64,000 nt of DNA from Albidovulum sediminicola (GTDB taxonomy: Bacteria > Pseudomonadota > Alphaproteobacteria > Rhodobacterales > Rhodobacteraceae). Positions within the stretch are counted from its first letter, which is position 1. The number at the start of each line of letters is the position of its first letter. A program made the position numbers and the translations under genes. This document shows positions 38,802-49,278 of the stretch, one piece after another. Under the pieces are notes generated by a model. That model ran no database searches. It saw only the letters and a list, made by a program, of their open reading frames with translations, and was not told where the DNA came from. The stretch lies in NCBI RefSeq assembly GCF_025751575.1, contig NZ_JAOWLA010000019.1, positions 17,218 to 81,217 on the forward strand, written 5' to 3'.

Positions 38802-39485
38802 TCAGGCCGCCTGTTTGCGACTGATCTCTTCCCAGGCGCGGTTGACCGCCACCAGCCGCGCCTCCGCGAGGCGCACGGCCTCTTCGGGCAGGCCGCGGGC
38901 AATCAGCCGGTCGGGATGGTTTTCCTGCACCGCGCGGCGCCAGGCGGCCCGTACCTGGGCGAAGGGCGTTTCGTGCGAGACGCCCAGAACATCGTAGGGG
39001 TCGGGCTCCGCGTCGGGAACGAACCGCCCCTGAAGCGCGCGGAAGCAGCGATCGCCGACGCCGAAGATCCGGGCGACCTCACGCAGGAAGGCGTCCTCAT
39101 GCGGGTGGTATTCGCCGTCCGCGACCGCGATGTGGAACAGCCCCTCCATCAGATCGACCAGCACGGCGTCGCCGGGACCGAACATCGCCGCGATCTTGCC
39201 CGCGTAAAGCTCGAACCCCGCGACATCCGTGCGGGCGAGGTTGAAGACCCGCGCGGCGTCCGGCTCGTCGGCAGGGGCGATGGTAAAGACCTCGCGGAAG
39301 GCCGCGACCTCGTCCCGCGTGACCTGCCCGTCGGCCTTGGCCATCTTGGCCCCCAGCGCAATCACCGCGATGGTGAAGGCCACGGAGCGTTCGGGCGGGG
39401 TCTTCAGTCGTTCGAAGACAGCCGCGAGCCCCTCGCCCTTGGTCAGGGCGGCCAGCGCGTCGGTGATGCGGGTCCAGATCGACAT
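38802..39485 (-). CDS. TerB plus J-domain protein (DjlA-like, soluble)
   Basis: The 227-residue protein has a TerB-like helical domain (about 30-135, with KMAKADGQVTRDEV and AVADGEYHPHEDAFLREV) and a C-terminal J-domain with the HPD motif in ENHPDRLIARG. DjlA co-chaperones stimulate DnaK, but E. coli DjlA has an N-terminal membrane helix, which is absent here, so this form is cytosolic. It lies 3 nt from the EEP gene on the same strand. Confidence 0.85.
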   Translation of the reverse strand: MSIWTRITDALAALTKGEGLAAVFERLKTPPERSVAFTIAVIALGAKMAKADGQVTRDEVAAFREVFTIAPADEPDAARVFNLARTDVAGFELYAGKIAAMFGPGDAVLVDLMEGLFHIAVADGEYHPHEDAFLREVARIFGVGDRCFRALQGRFVPDAEPDPYDVLGVSHETPFAQVRAAWRRAVQENHPDRLIARGLPEEAVRLAEARLVAVNRAWEEISRKQAA

Positions 39486-39524
39486 GGGATCACTCTAGCC
39501 GCACCGCAGCGAAATGTCAGCGCG

Positions 39525-40013
39525 TCAAAGCAGCTTCATCATCAAAACGAGGTCGAGCCAGCGGTCGAACTTGCGCCCGACCTCCGGGATGCGGGCGACC
39601 GTCCGGAACCCGAGGCGGGCGTGGAACGCCTGCCCTTCCGGGTTCTCGCCCGAGACACCGGCGAAAAGCGTATGCGCGCCGCCCGCGCGGGCGTGGTCCT
39701 CGACCGCCGCCATCAGCTGCCGCCCGAAGCCCTGCCCCCGTACCGCCGGCGAAAGCATGATCGAATGTTCCATCGCATGGGCATAGCCGTTGCCGCCCCG
39801 GAACTGGGCATAGGTCGCAAATCCCGCGAAGGTCCCGCCGGCCTCGGCCACCAGAAACTCCCGCCCCGCAGCGCGGCGTTCGTCGATCAGGGCGGCCAGA
39901 CCGGCCTCGGTCTTCTCCTCCGAGGTGAAGGTGACGGTCGTATCGCGGATGAAGCTGTTCCACAGCCCAAGGATGGCCGAATGATCCTCGGGCCCGGCGG
40001 GACGGATGGTCAT
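39525..40013 (-). CDS. GNAT N-acetyltransferase (phosphinothricin acetyltransferase-like)
   Basis: The 162-residue protein begins MTIRPAGPEDHSAI and has the acetyl-CoA loop RGQGFGRQL plus the C-terminal FHARLGFRTVARIPEVGRKF, the pattern of the phosphinothricin/methionine-sulfoximine acetyltransferase branch. The natural substrate is unknown. Its ATG overlaps the VOC-family stop as ATGA. Confidence 0.85.
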   Translation of the reverse strand: MTIRPAGPEDHSAILGLWNSFIRDTTVTFTSEEKTEAGLAALIDERRAAGREFLVAEAGGTFAGFATYAQFRGGNGYAHAMEHSIMLSPAVRGQGFGRQLMAAVEDHARAGGAHTLFAGVSGENPEGQAFHARLGFRTVARIPEVGRKFDRWLDLVLMMKLL

Positions 40014-40618
40014 TCGAGGCTCCTTTGCCCGTGCGGGGTCGAAAAGCTCGCCCGCAGCGCCCTTGTCCCCGAGACCAGGACGACGCGCGGGTCACGGAAG
40101 GGAAGCGCCGCGTCAAGCGCCTCCGCCTCCGGGTGGGCGACCTCCAGCCGGACAAGGCGGCAGCCCGTTTCGGCCAGGCGGTCCTGCGGCTTGAGCCCGC
40201 CCCGCCATTCGATCAGCGCCGGGTGCGCGTCATCGAAGGGCAGGCGCCCATCCGCGGGGATGCCCATGCGCCAGCGGAAGTCCCCGCGCGCGAGCGCTGT
40301 CGCCACCCCGGCCCCGGCGGGCGCCGCGGCAAGGGCGGCATCGAGGTCGTCCGTCCGCAGGATCCAGTTCGTCAGGCGCGGCGGGCCGCTGAACTCATCG
40401 AGCCGAAACCAGCGCGGCCAGGCAGGCGCCGGGGCGGCCGGGTCGATCGCAATCGCCTCAAGGTACACATCGCGGCCAAGGCCCAGAAGCCGGTTGTGCG
40501 TGCCCATATGGGCATGATGACCGACCGGCCCCAATGCGCAGCCCAGCGCCGCCTCGACATGGGCGACCGCCTCCTCAAGCGTCGCGCCTGCGATGGCGAT
40601 ATGATCGAGTTCCAGCAT
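40010..40618 (-). CDS. VOC superfamily (glyoxalase-like) protein
   Basis: The 202-residue protein starts LELDHIAIAGATLEEA, the first beta-alpha-beta module of VOC proteins with a metal-ligand His. HHAHMGTHNRLLGLG and YLEAIAIDP follow, as in the glyoxalase-like PF13468 group. The reaction is unknown. The start at 40618 has a GGGGAGAGG site; 81 further open codons upstream are not family-like. Confidence 0.75.
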   Translation of the reverse strand: MLELDHIAIAGATLEEAVAHVEAALGCALGPVGHHAHMGTHNRLLGLGRDVYLEAIAIDPAAPAPAWPRWFRLDEFSGPPRLTNWILRTDDLDAALAAAPAGAGVATALARGDFRWRMGIPADGRLPFDDAHPALIEWRGGLKPQDRLAETGCRLVRLEVAHPEAEALDAALPFRDPRVVLVSGTRALRASFSTPHGQRSLE

Positions 40619-40822
40619 CGCGCCTCTCCCCTTTCGGGGGCGAGCATCCACGGGATCGCACACACTCGCAAGGGGCCATGCGTGACCCCGGTTGCCGGCG
40701 CGCCACACCCGCGGCCCATTGCACCGCGGATCGCTCCGCTCATGGCCTTCTATGTGTATTTTCTGTTGAATTCGCTCGCGGCGCCCCCATTTCCAAACCG
40801 ACGCCAACCAACAGGAAAAAGC

Positions 40823-42019
40823 ATGCCCATCATAAAAGCCCTGCACCGCTTCTACCGCCATGACGCCACCCCGGGCGTGCTCTTGATGGTCGCCGCCGTC
40901 TTTGCGCTTTACGCAGCGAACTCGGTTCTAAGTGCGGGCTATTATGCCGGGTTGGAGAAGACGTTTTCGATCCTGCTGGACGGTGAGGGGCTGTCCAAAC
41001 CGCTGATCCTGTGGATCAACGACGGTCTGATGGCGGTGTTCTTCTTCCTCATCGGCCTTGAACTGAAGCGCGAGATGGTCGAGGGCAAGCTCAAGAACCC
41101 GCGCGACGTGCTGCTTCCGGGCGCCGCGGCCTTCGGCGGCATGGCTGTGCCGGCCCTGATCTATCTGATGTTCAACCTGTCGAACCCGCTGACGGTCGGC
41201 GGTTGGGCGATCCCGGCGGCGACCGACATCGCCTTCGCGGTGGGTGTGCTGGCCCTTGTGGGCAAGCGCGCGCCTTCAAGCCTCAAGATCTTCCTGCTGA
41301 CCCTCGCGATCCTCGACGACCTCGGCGCCATCGTGATCATCGCGCTTTTCTACACCAAGGAACTTCACGTCGAATACCTGGTTATGGCGCTGGCGCCGCT
41401 GGCCGCGCTTTTCGCGCTGAACCGAGCGGGCCTTCACCGCATCGCCCCCTTCATCCTGCTTGCGGCGGTGCTCTGGGTCCTGGTGCTGAAATCCGGCGTT
41501 CACGCGACGCTGGCGGGCGTGGTCGCGGCCTTCTTCATCCCGCTGAAGGACCGCTACGCCAAATCGCCCCTGCATTCGCTGGAACACGCGCTGACGCCCT
41601 ACGTCAACTTCCTGATCGTGCCGATCTTTGCCTTCGCCAACGCGGGCGTGCTGCTGACGGGCCTCAGCGTGGCGGACCTGTTCGAGCCGCTGCCCCTTGG
41701 CATCGCGGCGGGCCTCGTGATCGGCAAGCAGCTTGGCGTCTTCGGCACCACCTGGCTGATGGTCCGCGCGGGCTGGGCGCGCCTGCCGCACGGGGTCGGC
41801 TGGATCCATGTCTATGGCTTGGCCTGCCTTGCAGGCATCGGCTTCACCATGTCGCTCTTCATCGGCGGGCTGAGCTTTGACGACATCGCCCACATGAACG
41901 CCGTGCGCATCGGCGTGCTGAGCGCTTCGGCCATCTCGGCCGTGATGGGGTTCGTGGTGCTGCGCCTGGCCTCGGCCCCGCGCGCCGCAGCGGAAGACGT
42001 GGCCGCCCCGCAGCACTGA
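40823..42019 (+). CDS. nhaA: Na+/H+ antiporter NhaA
   Basis: The 398-residue antiporter has the ion-binding pair Asp165-Asp166 in LAILDDLGAIV and the unwound helix element PAATDIAFAVG (Asp135). It exports Na+ in exchange for protons and helps pH and salt tolerance, which fits a marine or saline habitat. The AGGAAAAAGC ribosome site fixes the start at 40823; an earlier in-frame ATG at 40742 is less likely. Confidence 0.95.
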   Translation: MPIIKALHRFYRHDATPGVLLMVAAVFALYAANSVLSAGYYAGLEKTFSILLDGEGLSKPLILWINDGLMAVFFFLIGLELKREMVEGKLKNPRDVLLPGAAAFGGMAVPALIYLMFNLSNPLTVGGWAIPAATDIAFAVGVLALVGKRAPSSLKIFLLTLAILDDLGAIVIIALFYTKELHVEYLVMALAPLAALFALNRAGLHRIAPFILLAAVLWVLVLKSGVHATLAGVVAAFFIPLKDRYAKSPLHSLEHALTPYVNFLIVPIFAFANAGVLLTGLSVADLFEPLPLGIAAGLVIGKQLGVFGTTWLMVRAGWARLPHGVGWIHVYGLACLAGIGFTMSLFIGGLSFDDIAHMNAVRIGVLSASAISAVMGFVVLRLASAPRAAAEDVAAPQH

Positions 42020-42070
42020 CGCGACCGGCGCGCGCGGGATCCCTCGCGCGCCCGGCAACTCATCAGGCCC

Positions 42071-43114
42071 CTATTCGGCCGGCCTTACCGTAGCCGGGCG
42101 GGGCGTCGATGAGGTTTCGCTCGGCAGAACGGGGATGATGACCGGCGGCATCGCCCCCGTCAGGCTTTGCAGGAAAGCGACGATCCGATCCGCCTCGTCC
42201 CCGGTCAGTTCCTCGCCCAGTTGCGCGCCCGCCATGACCTCGACCGCGACCTTCAAGTCCCAGACCTTGCCGGAATGAAAATAGGGCGCGGTCACCGCGA
42301 CGTTGCGCAAGGGTGCTGCGCGGAAGAAATATTCGTCGATCTCGGTCGATGTGACCGCGAAGCGGCCCTTGTCGTCGGCAGGCAAGAGCTCCGTCCCCGG
42401 GTTTTCCACGAGGCCGAAGGGATAGTACCCATGGCCGCCCACGTTGACACCCCGATGGCAAGAGGCGCAGCCGCGCTCGATGAAAAGCGTCAGGCCCGCC
42501 TTCGCCTCATCGCTCAGCGCCTCGTCATCGCCGTTCAGCCAGGCGTCGAAGGGGGCGGGCGTGATCAGCGTCGCCTCGAAGGCCTCCAGCGCCTTGGCCA
42601 TGTTGTTGAAACTGACAGGCTCCGCGTCATCGGGGAAAGCCACCCCGAACCATTCCACATAGCGGGGCATGGAGTTCAGCGTGTTCACCACATTCTCGGG
42701 CGTGTTGGACATCTGGGCGCCGGGCGTCATCGGCACCTTGACCTGTGCCTTCAGGTCCTCCGCCCGGCCGTCCCAGAACTGCGCCTCGTTCAGGACCGCG
42801 TTCAGGACCGTGGGCGTGTTGCGCGGGCCCTTCTGCCAGCCATGCCCGATCGAGGTCTCAAGGTTGTCGTCGCCCCCCGTCGCGAGGTTGTGGCAGGAAC
42901 TGCACGAAAACACGCCCGAGGCCGAAAGCCTCGGGTCGAAGAACAGCGCCTTGCCAAGCTCGATCTTGGCCGGGGTGATGCGGTTGTCACGCACCGCCGG
43001 GATGGTGGAGGGCAAGGGCGCGAACAGATAGCCGGCGGCCTCGCGCAGTTCATCCGCGCCAGCCGTCGTGCCGGCGGTCAGGGCCAGGGCCAGGCCGAGC
43101 ATCCTTCCACGCAT
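42071..43114 (-). CDS. Di-haem cytochrome c peroxidase
   Basis: The protein is 347 residues with a signal peptide to about residue 20 and two haem c sites, CSSCH (71-75) and CASCH (216-220). The layout matches the bacterial CcpA/MauG superfamily, which reduces hydrogen peroxide with electrons from a small cytochrome. The MSNTPENVVNTLNSMP loop and the FHSGKVWDL region fit peroxidases better than MauG. The C-terminal tail is Pro/Thr/Ser-rich. Confidence 0.9.
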   Translation of the reverse strand: MRGRMLGLALALTAGTTAGADELREAAGYLFAPLPSTIPAVRDNRITPAKIELGKALFFDPRLSASGVFSCSSCHNLATGGDDNLETSIGHGWQKGPRNTPTVLNAVLNEAQFWDGRAEDLKAQVKVPMTPGAQMSNTPENVVNTLNSMPRYVEWFGVAFPDDAEPVSFNNMAKALEAFEATLITPAPFDAWLNGDDEALSDEAKAGLTLFIERGCASCHRGVNVGGHGYYPFGLVENPGTELLPADDKGRFAVTSTEIDEYFFRAAPLRNVAVTAPYFHSGKVWDLKVAVEVMAGAQLGEELTGDEADRIVAFLQSLTGAMPPVIIPVLPSETSSTPRPATVRPAE

Positions 43115-43217
43115 GCGTTCCTCCCAAGATCAACCGAGGGACCCGCGCAGCTTTGCAGCCGGGGCCGGGCACGACCATGATACAGGTCAACCCCGACCCC
43201 GAGGCAAGCCCGTTCGC

Positions 43218-45347
43218 CTAGGCCCGCGTGGCGCGGATCAGGTCCAGGATATCCTTCGCCGCCGCCGGGATGTTCGTGCCCGGGCCAAAGATCGCCTTGA
43301 CCCCGGCCGACTTCAGGAACTCATAGTCCTGCTGCGGAATGACGCCGCCGCAGATCACGATGATGTCCTCGGCGCCCTTGTCCTTCAGCGCCTGCACCAA
43401 TTGCGGCGCCAGCGTCTTGTGGCCCGCCGCCTGGCTGGAGATGCCGACGACATGCACGTCGTTGTCCACCGCGTCCTGCGCGGCCTCGTCCGGGGTCTGG
43501 AACAGCGGCCCCACGTCCACGTCGAAGCCGATATCGGCAAAGGCCGTGGCGATGACCTTGGCGCCCCGGTCATGGCCATCCTGGCCCATCTTGACGACCA
43601 GCATGCGCGGACGGCGGCCTTCTTCCTCGGCGAAGGTTTCAACGTCCTTCTGGATCTGGGCGAAGCCCTCATCCCCCTCGTAGGCGGAGCCATAGACCCC
43701 AGCGAGCGTCTTCACCTCGGCCCGGTGACGGCCAAAGACCTTTTCCATCGCCATGCTGATCTCTCCCACTGATGCCCGGGCGCGCGCGGCCGCGACCGCC
43801 GCCTCCAGGAGGTTGCCGCCCTCGCGTGCGCGGCGTTCCAGTTCGGTCAGGGCCGCGTCACATACCGCGGCGTCGCGCGCGGCGCGGATGGCGGCAAGCC
43901 GGGTCACCTGCGCCTCGCGGACCTTCATGTTGTCGACGTCGAGGATCTCGATCGGGTCCTCCTTGGTCGGACGGTACTTGTTCACGCCGACCACGACCTC
44001 GTCGCCGCGGTCGATCATCGCCTGACGCCGCGCGGCCGATTCCTCGATGCGCAGCTTCGGCATGCCGGAGGCCACGGCCTTGGTCATGCCGCCCATCGCC
44101 TCGACCTCCTCGATCAGCGCCCAGGCCTTTTCGGCCAGTTCGGCCGTCAGGCTTTCGACGTAGTAGGACCCGGCCAGTGGATCGACGACATGGGTGATCC
44201 CGGTCTCTTCCTGCAGGATCAGCTGGGTGTTGCGCGCGATCCGGGCCGAAAACTCCGTCGGAAGCGCCATCGCCTCGTCGAGCGCGTTGGTGTGCAGCGA
44301 CTGGGTCCCGCCCAGAACCGCCGCCATCGCCTCGTAGGCGGTGCGGATGACGTTGTTGTAGGGGTCCTGTTCCTGCAAGCTCACGCCCGAGGTCTGGCAG
44401 TGCGTGCGCAGCATCAGGCTGGAGGCCTTCTTCGGCGCGAACTCGGACATGATGCGATGCCACAGAAGTCGGGCAGCACGCAGCTTCGCGGCCTCCATGA
44501 AGAAGTTCATGCCGATCGCGAAGAAGAACGACAGTCGCCCCGCGAAGTCATCGACATTCATGCCGCGCGCGATGGCGGTGCGGACATATTCGCGCCCGTC
44601 GGCCAGCGTGTAGGCCAGTTCCTGCACGAGGTTCGCGCCCGCCTCCTGCATGTGGTAGCCGGAGATGGAGATGGAGTTGAACTTCGGCATCTCCTTCGAG
44701 GTGTATTCGATGATGTCGGCAACGATCCGCATCGAGGGTTCGGGCGGGTAGACATAGGTGTTGCGGACCATGAACTCCTTCAGGATGTCGTTCTGGATCG
44801 TGCCTGACAGGGCCGCCCGGTCCACGCCCTGTTCCTCGCCCGCAACGATGAAGCTTGCCAGCACCGGGATCACCGCGCCGTTCATGGTCATCGAGACGGA
44901 GACCTTGTCGAGCGGGATGCCGTCGAACAGGATCTTCATGTCCTCGACGCTGTCGATGGCCACGCCGGCCTTGCCCACGTCCCCCACGACGCGCGGGTGG
45001 TCGCTGTCATAGCCCCGGTGGGTCGCAAGGTCGAAGGCCACGGACACGCCCTGCTGACCGGCAGCCAGGTTCTTGCGGTAGAAGGCGTTCGATTCCTCGG
45101 CGGTCGAGAAGCCCGCGTATTGCCGGATCGTCCAGGGCCGCCCGGCGTACATCGAGGCGCGGGGGCCGCGGGTGAAGGGCGCGAGGCCCGGGAGCGTCCC
45201 CATGTGGCCAAGGCCCGCCGTGTCCGCCTCGGTGTAAAGCGGTTTGACGTCAATCCCTTCGAGCGTGTTCCAGGTCAGGTCCTCGGGCGTCCGGCCTTTC
45301 AGTTCCTTGCCTACCAGCGCGCGCCAGTCCTGCATGCTGTCCGTCAT
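43218..45347 (-). CDS. scpA: Methylmalonyl-CoA mutase
   Basis: The 709-residue B12-dependent mutase converts (R)-methylmalonyl-CoA to succinyl-CoA, the last step of propionyl-CoA assimilation. The N-terminal barrel ([19 protein letters not shown] block, [12 protein letters not shown]) and the cobalamin domain with [13 protein letters not shown] (DxHxxG) are in one chain. It lies with pccA and pccB on the same strand, so carboxylation and rearrangement are encoded together. The epimerase gene is not in the window. Confidence 0.97.
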   Translation of the reverse strand: MTDSMQDWRALVGKELKGRTPEDLTWNTLEGIDVKPLYTEADTAGLGHMGTLPGLAPFTRGPRASMYAGRPWTIRQYAGFSTAEESNAFYRKNLAAGQQGVSVAFDLATHRGYDSDHPRVVGDVGKAGVAIDSVEDMKILFDGIPLDKVSVSMTMNGAVIPVLASFIVAGEEQGVDRAALSGTIQNDILKEFMVRNTYVYPPEPSMRIVADIIEYTSKEMPKFNSISISGYHMQEAGANLVQELAYTLADGREYVRTAIARGMNVDDFAGRLSFFFAIGMNFFMEAAKLRAARLLWHRIMSEFAPKKASSLMLRTHCQTSGVSLQEQDPYNNVIRTAYEAMAAVLGGTQSLHTNALDEAMALPTEFSARIARNTQLILQEETGITHVVDPLAGSYYVESLTAELAEKAWALIEEVEAMGGMTKAVASGMPKLRIEESAARRQAMIDRGDEVVVGVNKYRPTKEDPIEILDVDNMKVREAQVTRLAAIRAARDAAVCDAALTELERRAREGGNLLEAAVAAARARASVGEISMAMEKVFGRHRAEVKTLAGVYGSAYEGDEGFAQIQKDVETFAEEEGRRPRMLVVKMGQDGHDRGAKVIATAFADIGFDVDVGPLFQTPDEAAQDAVDNDVHVVGISSQAAGHKTLAPQLVQALKDKGAEDIIVICGGVIPQQDYEFLKSAGVKAIFGPGTNIPAAAKDILDLIRATRA

Positions 45348-45418
45348 AAGCTTTGCCTTTCCTATCCTGCGGCGGCCCGGTGACCGCCTGCTGCGTTCCA
45401 TCCCGCGCGGGCGGGGGG

Positions 45419-46951
45419 CTATTCGATCGCGCCGACCTCGGTCAGTTCCGCGTCTTTCGGAAGATCGGGCGCCAGCTTGCGCACCGCATCCCTGAGCGCC
45501 GGCTCGAATCCGGGGTCGGTCGCGTAGATCGAGACCTGATAACCGCCGAGTTGGCCCTGCGGATTGATCATCCGCAGCTTGGCGACCAGGCGCCATTGCG
45601 ACCCGATGCCGTCGCCGATCCAATCGTCGTAGATCATGGCGTAGCGCGCGCCATGGCGCGCGACGATCTCGGCCGCCCATTCGGGCGCGGGAAGCCCGCC
45701 GGGGCCTTGCGTGCGCGCCCGGCGCGTCTCGGCCGAGGCCAGGCCCCAGAGATCGAGGACGGGACCGCTGCGCTGCCAGGCCATCCAGCCGATGTCGTTG
45801 ACCGCGGCCTCCTCGCCCGGCATCAACTCCGCCAGCCGCGCCATCTGGCGCTGCTGAAGATGGACGCTGCGGGCAGTCCAGATGTAGTCATTCCAAGCAC
45901 TGACCGCATGATAACCCGCCCCGACGAGAAGGGCGGCAACCGTCATCCAGCGAAGCACGGCACCAAAGCGCGGCAGAGCCATGACCAGCACCGCGCCGAT
46001 CATCACCAGATAGTAGTGTTCGTAACGCCCCAGCCAGCCAACCTGGCCAACGAGCATATGGGCCGTCGCGGCAAGCCAGACCGCCATCGCGAACATGCTC
46101 AGGCGGTTGTCCTTTCGGACCGCCGGATGCAGGAGCGCGATCAGGGCCAGGACATAGGCCGACGCGGCCACATAGCCGCCATTCCCCAGGACATTCGCAT
46201 AGAGCCGCAGGAACGGATCGAACCCGCCGTATTTGCCGCCGATCTTCGCCAGGACCGAGCTTGGCAGCGGATCGAGGCCCTGCGACATCAGGAACAGCGC
46301 GAAGAGCGCCACGGGCACGATCACGGCCAGCCCAAGGGCGATGGCGGCGCGTATCCTTCCCCGGAGCGCCAGAACACCCGCCACGGCGAGCGACAGTGCC
46401 AGCCCCTCGAACCGGAAAAGCGGTGACAGAACCGCGCCCGCAACCAGCGCCAGCCCGATCTTGTCGGTCGAAAGGTAGCGCCAGAAGCCGGTCAGCAGGA
46501 TCATCACCGCCAGCGCGTGCAGCGTATGTTCCATGCCCAGCGCGGCAACGCCCGGCATGTTCAGCGCGAACGGCGCGACGAGCGCGAGAAATATCCCCAG
46601 CCCGCGCGAAGCCCCGCTGCGCGCGATCAGCGCCCCGAAAAGCCAGGCCAGGGCGATGAGCCCCGCAAAGTTCCAGAAAAGCGGCAGCAGGCGCTGCAAC
46701 GCGGTTCCCGGAAAGGGCAGCAGAAGCAGCGGGTAAAGCACCGAGGAGGCGGCCGAGGCGGGCTCCCCCGGGTTGATGCCATAGGTCCCCTCGGCAATCC
46801 CCCGCGCCATGGCCAGATGGATATAGACATCATCGAGCGGGTATTCGAACACACCCGCCCGATCATAGGAAAGCGCCTGCCAAAGCAGGAAGCCGCCCGC
46901 CGCCGACAGCGCGCAAATCGCGGGCAGTCTGGAGGCGGACGCCTGCATCAT
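45419..46951 (-). CDS. Polytopic membrane protein, GT-C glycosyltransferase-like
   Basis: The 510-residue protein has about ten membrane helices. An acidic DD pair (40-41) in [16 protein letters not shown] after the first helix matches the first-loop signature of GT-C transferases, and a soluble C-terminal part carries [11 protein letters not shown]. Such enzymes transfer sugars from lipid carriers. It overlaps the pccA stop by 4 nt and sits inside the propionyl-CoA locus, with no obvious metabolic link. Confidence 0.6.
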   Translation of the reverse strand: MMQASASRLPAICALSAAGGFLLWQALSYDRAGVFEYPLDDVYIHLAMARGIAEGTYGINPGEPASAASSVLYPLLLLPFPGTALQRLLPLFWNFAGLIALAWLFGALIARSGASRGLGIFLALVAPFALNMPGVAALGMEHTLHALAVMILLTGFWRYLSTDKIGLALVAGAVLSPLFRFEGLALSLAVAGVLALRGRIRAAIALGLAVIVPVALFALFLMSQGLDPLPSSVLAKIGGKYGGFDPFLRLYANVLGNGGYVAASAYVLALIALLHPAVRKDNRLSMFAMAVWLAATAHMLVGQVGWLGRYEHYYLVMIGAVLVMALPRFGAVLRWMTVAALLVGAGYHAVSAWNDYIWTARSVHLQQRQMARLAELMPGEEAAVNDIGWMAWQRSGPVLDLWGLASAETRRARTQGPGGLPAPEWAAEIVARHGARYAMIYDDWIGDGIGSQWRLVAKLRMINPQGQLGGYQVSIYATDPGFEPALRDAVRKLAPDLPKDAELTEVGAIE

Positions 46952-48948
46952 TCGAACTCCATGATCACGTCATCGACCTTGAGGCTCGCGCCCGCCGCAG
47001 CGTTGATCTTCTTGACCACGCCCTTACGCTCGGCGCGCAGGATGTTTTCCATCTTCATCGCCTCGACCGTGGCAAGGGCCTGGCCTTCCTGGACCTCCTG
47101 CCCTTCCTCGACGCTGATCTTCACGACCAGACCGGGCATCGGGCAAAGCAGGAACTTCGAGGTGTCGGGCGGCAGTTTCTCTGGCATCAGACGGGCCAGT
47201 TCCGCCTGACGCGGCGTGCGGACATAGACCTTGAGGTCGGCGCCCCGGGTGCGGATGCGCTGCCCGGCGGGGATCTTGTCGACCTTGAGCACGACCGGTT
47301 CCCCATCCACCTCAAGGCGGGCCAGCGACTGGCCCGGCGTCCAGTCCGAGGTCACGCGATGGGCGGCGCCATCCGCGAAATGCACCGTCGCGCCATCGCG
47401 ATCGGCCGCGATCCGGACGGCGATCTCCTCGCCCTGGATCGACACGACCCAGTCGTCGCCGACGTGGCGTTCGTGGTTGCCAAGCCGCCCGGTGATGCGG
47501 GTGCGCCGGATCTCTGCCACGCGGTTCATCGCGGCGGCGCAGGCGGCAACCTTGCGCAGGCGCCCTTCGGTCAGGGTCACGCCGTTGAAGCCGTCGGGGA
47601 ACTCCTCTGCGATAAATGCGGTGGTCATCGCGCCCTCGACGAAGCGGGGATGATCCATGACCGCCGAGCAGAACGGCAGGTTGTGCCCGATGCCCTCGAC
47701 CTCGAAGGTGTCGAGCGCGTTGCGCATCCCCTCGATCGCCTCGGCGCGCGTCGGCGCCCAGGTGCAAAGCTTGGCGATCATCGGATCGTAATACATCGAG
47801 ATTTCGCCACCCTCGTAAACGCCTGTGTCGTTACGAACGACGCCGGTGGCGGTCGCGGCCTCGACCGGCGGGCGGTAACGCGTCAGCCGCCCGATGGAGG
47901 GCAGGAAGTTCCGATACGGGTCCTCGGCATAAAGGCGGCTTTCAATGGCCCAGCCGTTGATCTTCAGATCCTCCTGCTTGAAGGGCAGCGGCTCGCTCCC
48001 CGCCACGCGGATCATTTGTTCGACAAGGTCCACGCCGGTGATCAGCTCCGTCACCGGGTGTTCCACCTGCAGGCGGGTGTTCATTTCCAGGAAGTAGAAA
48101 TTCTTCTGCCCATCGACGATGAATTCCACCGTTCCGGCGCTGGTGTAGCCCACCGCCTTGGCCAGCGCGCAGGCCTGTTCGCCCATCGCCTTGCGGGTGG
48201 CTTCATCCAGGAACGGGCTCGGCGCCTCCTCGATGACCTTCTGGTTGCGGCGCTGGATCGAGCATTCGCGCTCATGCAGGTAGACGCAATTCCCGTGCTT
48301 GTCGGCCAGGACCTGGATCTCGATGTGGCGGGGCTGGGTCACGAACTTCTCGATGAAGATGCGGTCGTCGCCAAAGCTGTTGGCCGCCTCGTTCTTCGAG
48401 GACTGGAAGCCGTCGCGGGCCTCTTCGTCGCTCCAGGCGATGCGCATGCCCTTGCCGCCACCCCCGGCGGAGGCCTTGATCATCACCGGATAGCCGATCT
48501 CGCGGCTGATCTTCACCGCCTCATCCGCGTCCGAGATCAGGCCCATGTAGCCCGGCACGGTCGAGACGCCCGCCTCCATCGCGATCTTCTTGGAGGTGAT
48601 CTTGTCCCCCATCGCCTCGATCGCGGGGCTGGGCGGGCCGACGAAGACGACGCCTTCCTTCTCCAGCGCCTCGGCGAATTTCATGTTCTCGGACAGGAAG
48701 CCATAGCCGGGGTGGACCGCCTCGGCGCCGGTCTTGCGGATCGCGTCCATGACCTTGTCGATCACGATATAGGACTGGTTCGCGGGCGGCGGGCCGATGT
48801 GCACCGCCTCGTCCGCCATCTGCACATGCAGCGCATTGCGATCGGCGTCCGAATAGATGGCGACCGTCTTGATGCCCATCTTGCGCGCCGACTTGATGAC
48901 GCGGCAGGCGATCTCGCCCCGGTTCGCGATCAGGATCTTCTTGAACAT
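46948..48948 (-). CDS. pccA: Propionyl-CoA carboxylase alpha subunit (biotin carboxylase/BCCP)
   Basis: The 666-residue protein begins FKKILIANRGEIACRVI. It has the ATP-grasp biotin carboxylase domain (KASAGGGGKGMRI, EMNTRLQVEHPVTE), a BT linker and a C-terminal biotin domain with the acceptor Lys632 in EAMKMEN. It carboxylates biotin for PccB. The start at 48948 excludes an open leader. pccB is about 2 kb upstream, separated by small secreted-protein genes. Confidence 0.96.
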   Translation of the reverse strand: MFKKILIANRGEIACRVIKSARKMGIKTVAIYSDADRNALHVQMADEAVHIGPPPANQSYIVIDKVMDAIRKTGAEAVHPGYGFLSENMKFAEALEKEGVVFVGPPSPAIEAMGDKITSKKIAMEAGVSTVPGYMGLISDADEAVKISREIGYPVMIKASAGGGGKGMRIAWSDEEARDGFQSSKNEAANSFGDDRIFIEKFVTQPRHIEIQVLADKHGNCVYLHERECSIQRRNQKVIEEAPSPFLDEATRKAMGEQACALAKAVGYTSAGTVEFIVDGQKNFYFLEMNTRLQVEHPVTELITGVDLVEQMIRVAGSEPLPFKQEDLKINGWAIESRLYAEDPYRNFLPSIGRLTRYRPPVEAATATGVVRNDTGVYEGGEISMYYDPMIAKLCTWAPTRAEAIEGMRNALDTFEVEGIGHNLPFCSAVMDHPRFVEGAMTTAFIAEEFPDGFNGVTLTEGRLRKVAACAAAMNRVAEIRRTRITGRLGNHERHVGDDWVVSIQGEEIAVRIAADRDGATVHFADGAAHRVTSDWTPGQSLARLEVDGEPVVLKVDKIPAGQRIRTRGADLKVYVRTPRQAELARLMPEKLPPDTSKFLLCPMPGLVVKISVEEGQEVQEGQALATVEAMKMENILRAERKGVVKKINAAAGASLKVDDVIMEFE

Positions 48949-48992
48949 GGCTGTCCCTTTCCCTCGTGCCACCCGGGCCGTTGCCCCGGTTC

Positions 48993-49033
48993 GAAAACAA
49001 AAGGACCGCCGCGGCATGGCGCCACGGCGGTCC
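48993..49033 (-). terminator. Rho-independent terminator after the small lipoprotein gene
   Basis: GGACCGCCG and CGGCGGTCC (49003-49033) pair on the minus strand and are followed by TTTTGTTTT. It terminates the 49078-49278 gene before pccA. Confidence 0.75.
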
Positions 49034-49077
49034 GGATGGATACTGTCGCGCGCCGCGGGGCGGCGCGGTTGCAGATG

Positions 49078-49278
49078 TCAGTAGCAGATGCCGACGTCGT
49101 CGCAGGTCGCGCCGGCCAGGCCGCCAATGGCTGCCCCCGCCACGACATTGGTGTCGAGCGCGTCGGCCACGACGGCGCCTGCCGCGGCGCCCGCGAGCGC
49201 GCGCTCGGTGTCATTCTCAAGACAGCCGGCAAGGCTTGATGCGATGGCCAGGCCGAGGAAGATTTTGGTGAAACGCAT
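49078..49278 (-). CDS. Small glycine-rich lipoprotein
   Basis: The 66-residue protein starts at ATG 49278, behind GGAGGCGGAG. It has a lipobox SLAGC (Cys19) and an Ala/Gly-rich zipper (ALAGAAAGAVVADAL, then VVAGAAIGGLAGATC), with two further Cys near the C-terminus that could form a disulfide. Similar tiny glycine-zipper lipoproteins are found in many proteobacteria; no role is assigned. It has its own terminator, so it is expressed separately from pccA. Confidence 0.7.
   Translation of the reverse strand: MRFTKIFLGLAIASSLAGCLENDTERALAGAAAGAVVADALDTNVVAGAAIGGLAGATCDDVGICY

Noticed and set aside
42027..42052. Hairpin GGCGCGCG/CGCGCGCC after nhaA as a terminator
   Set aside because: The stem is good but the loop is 10 nt and no T run follows on either strand.
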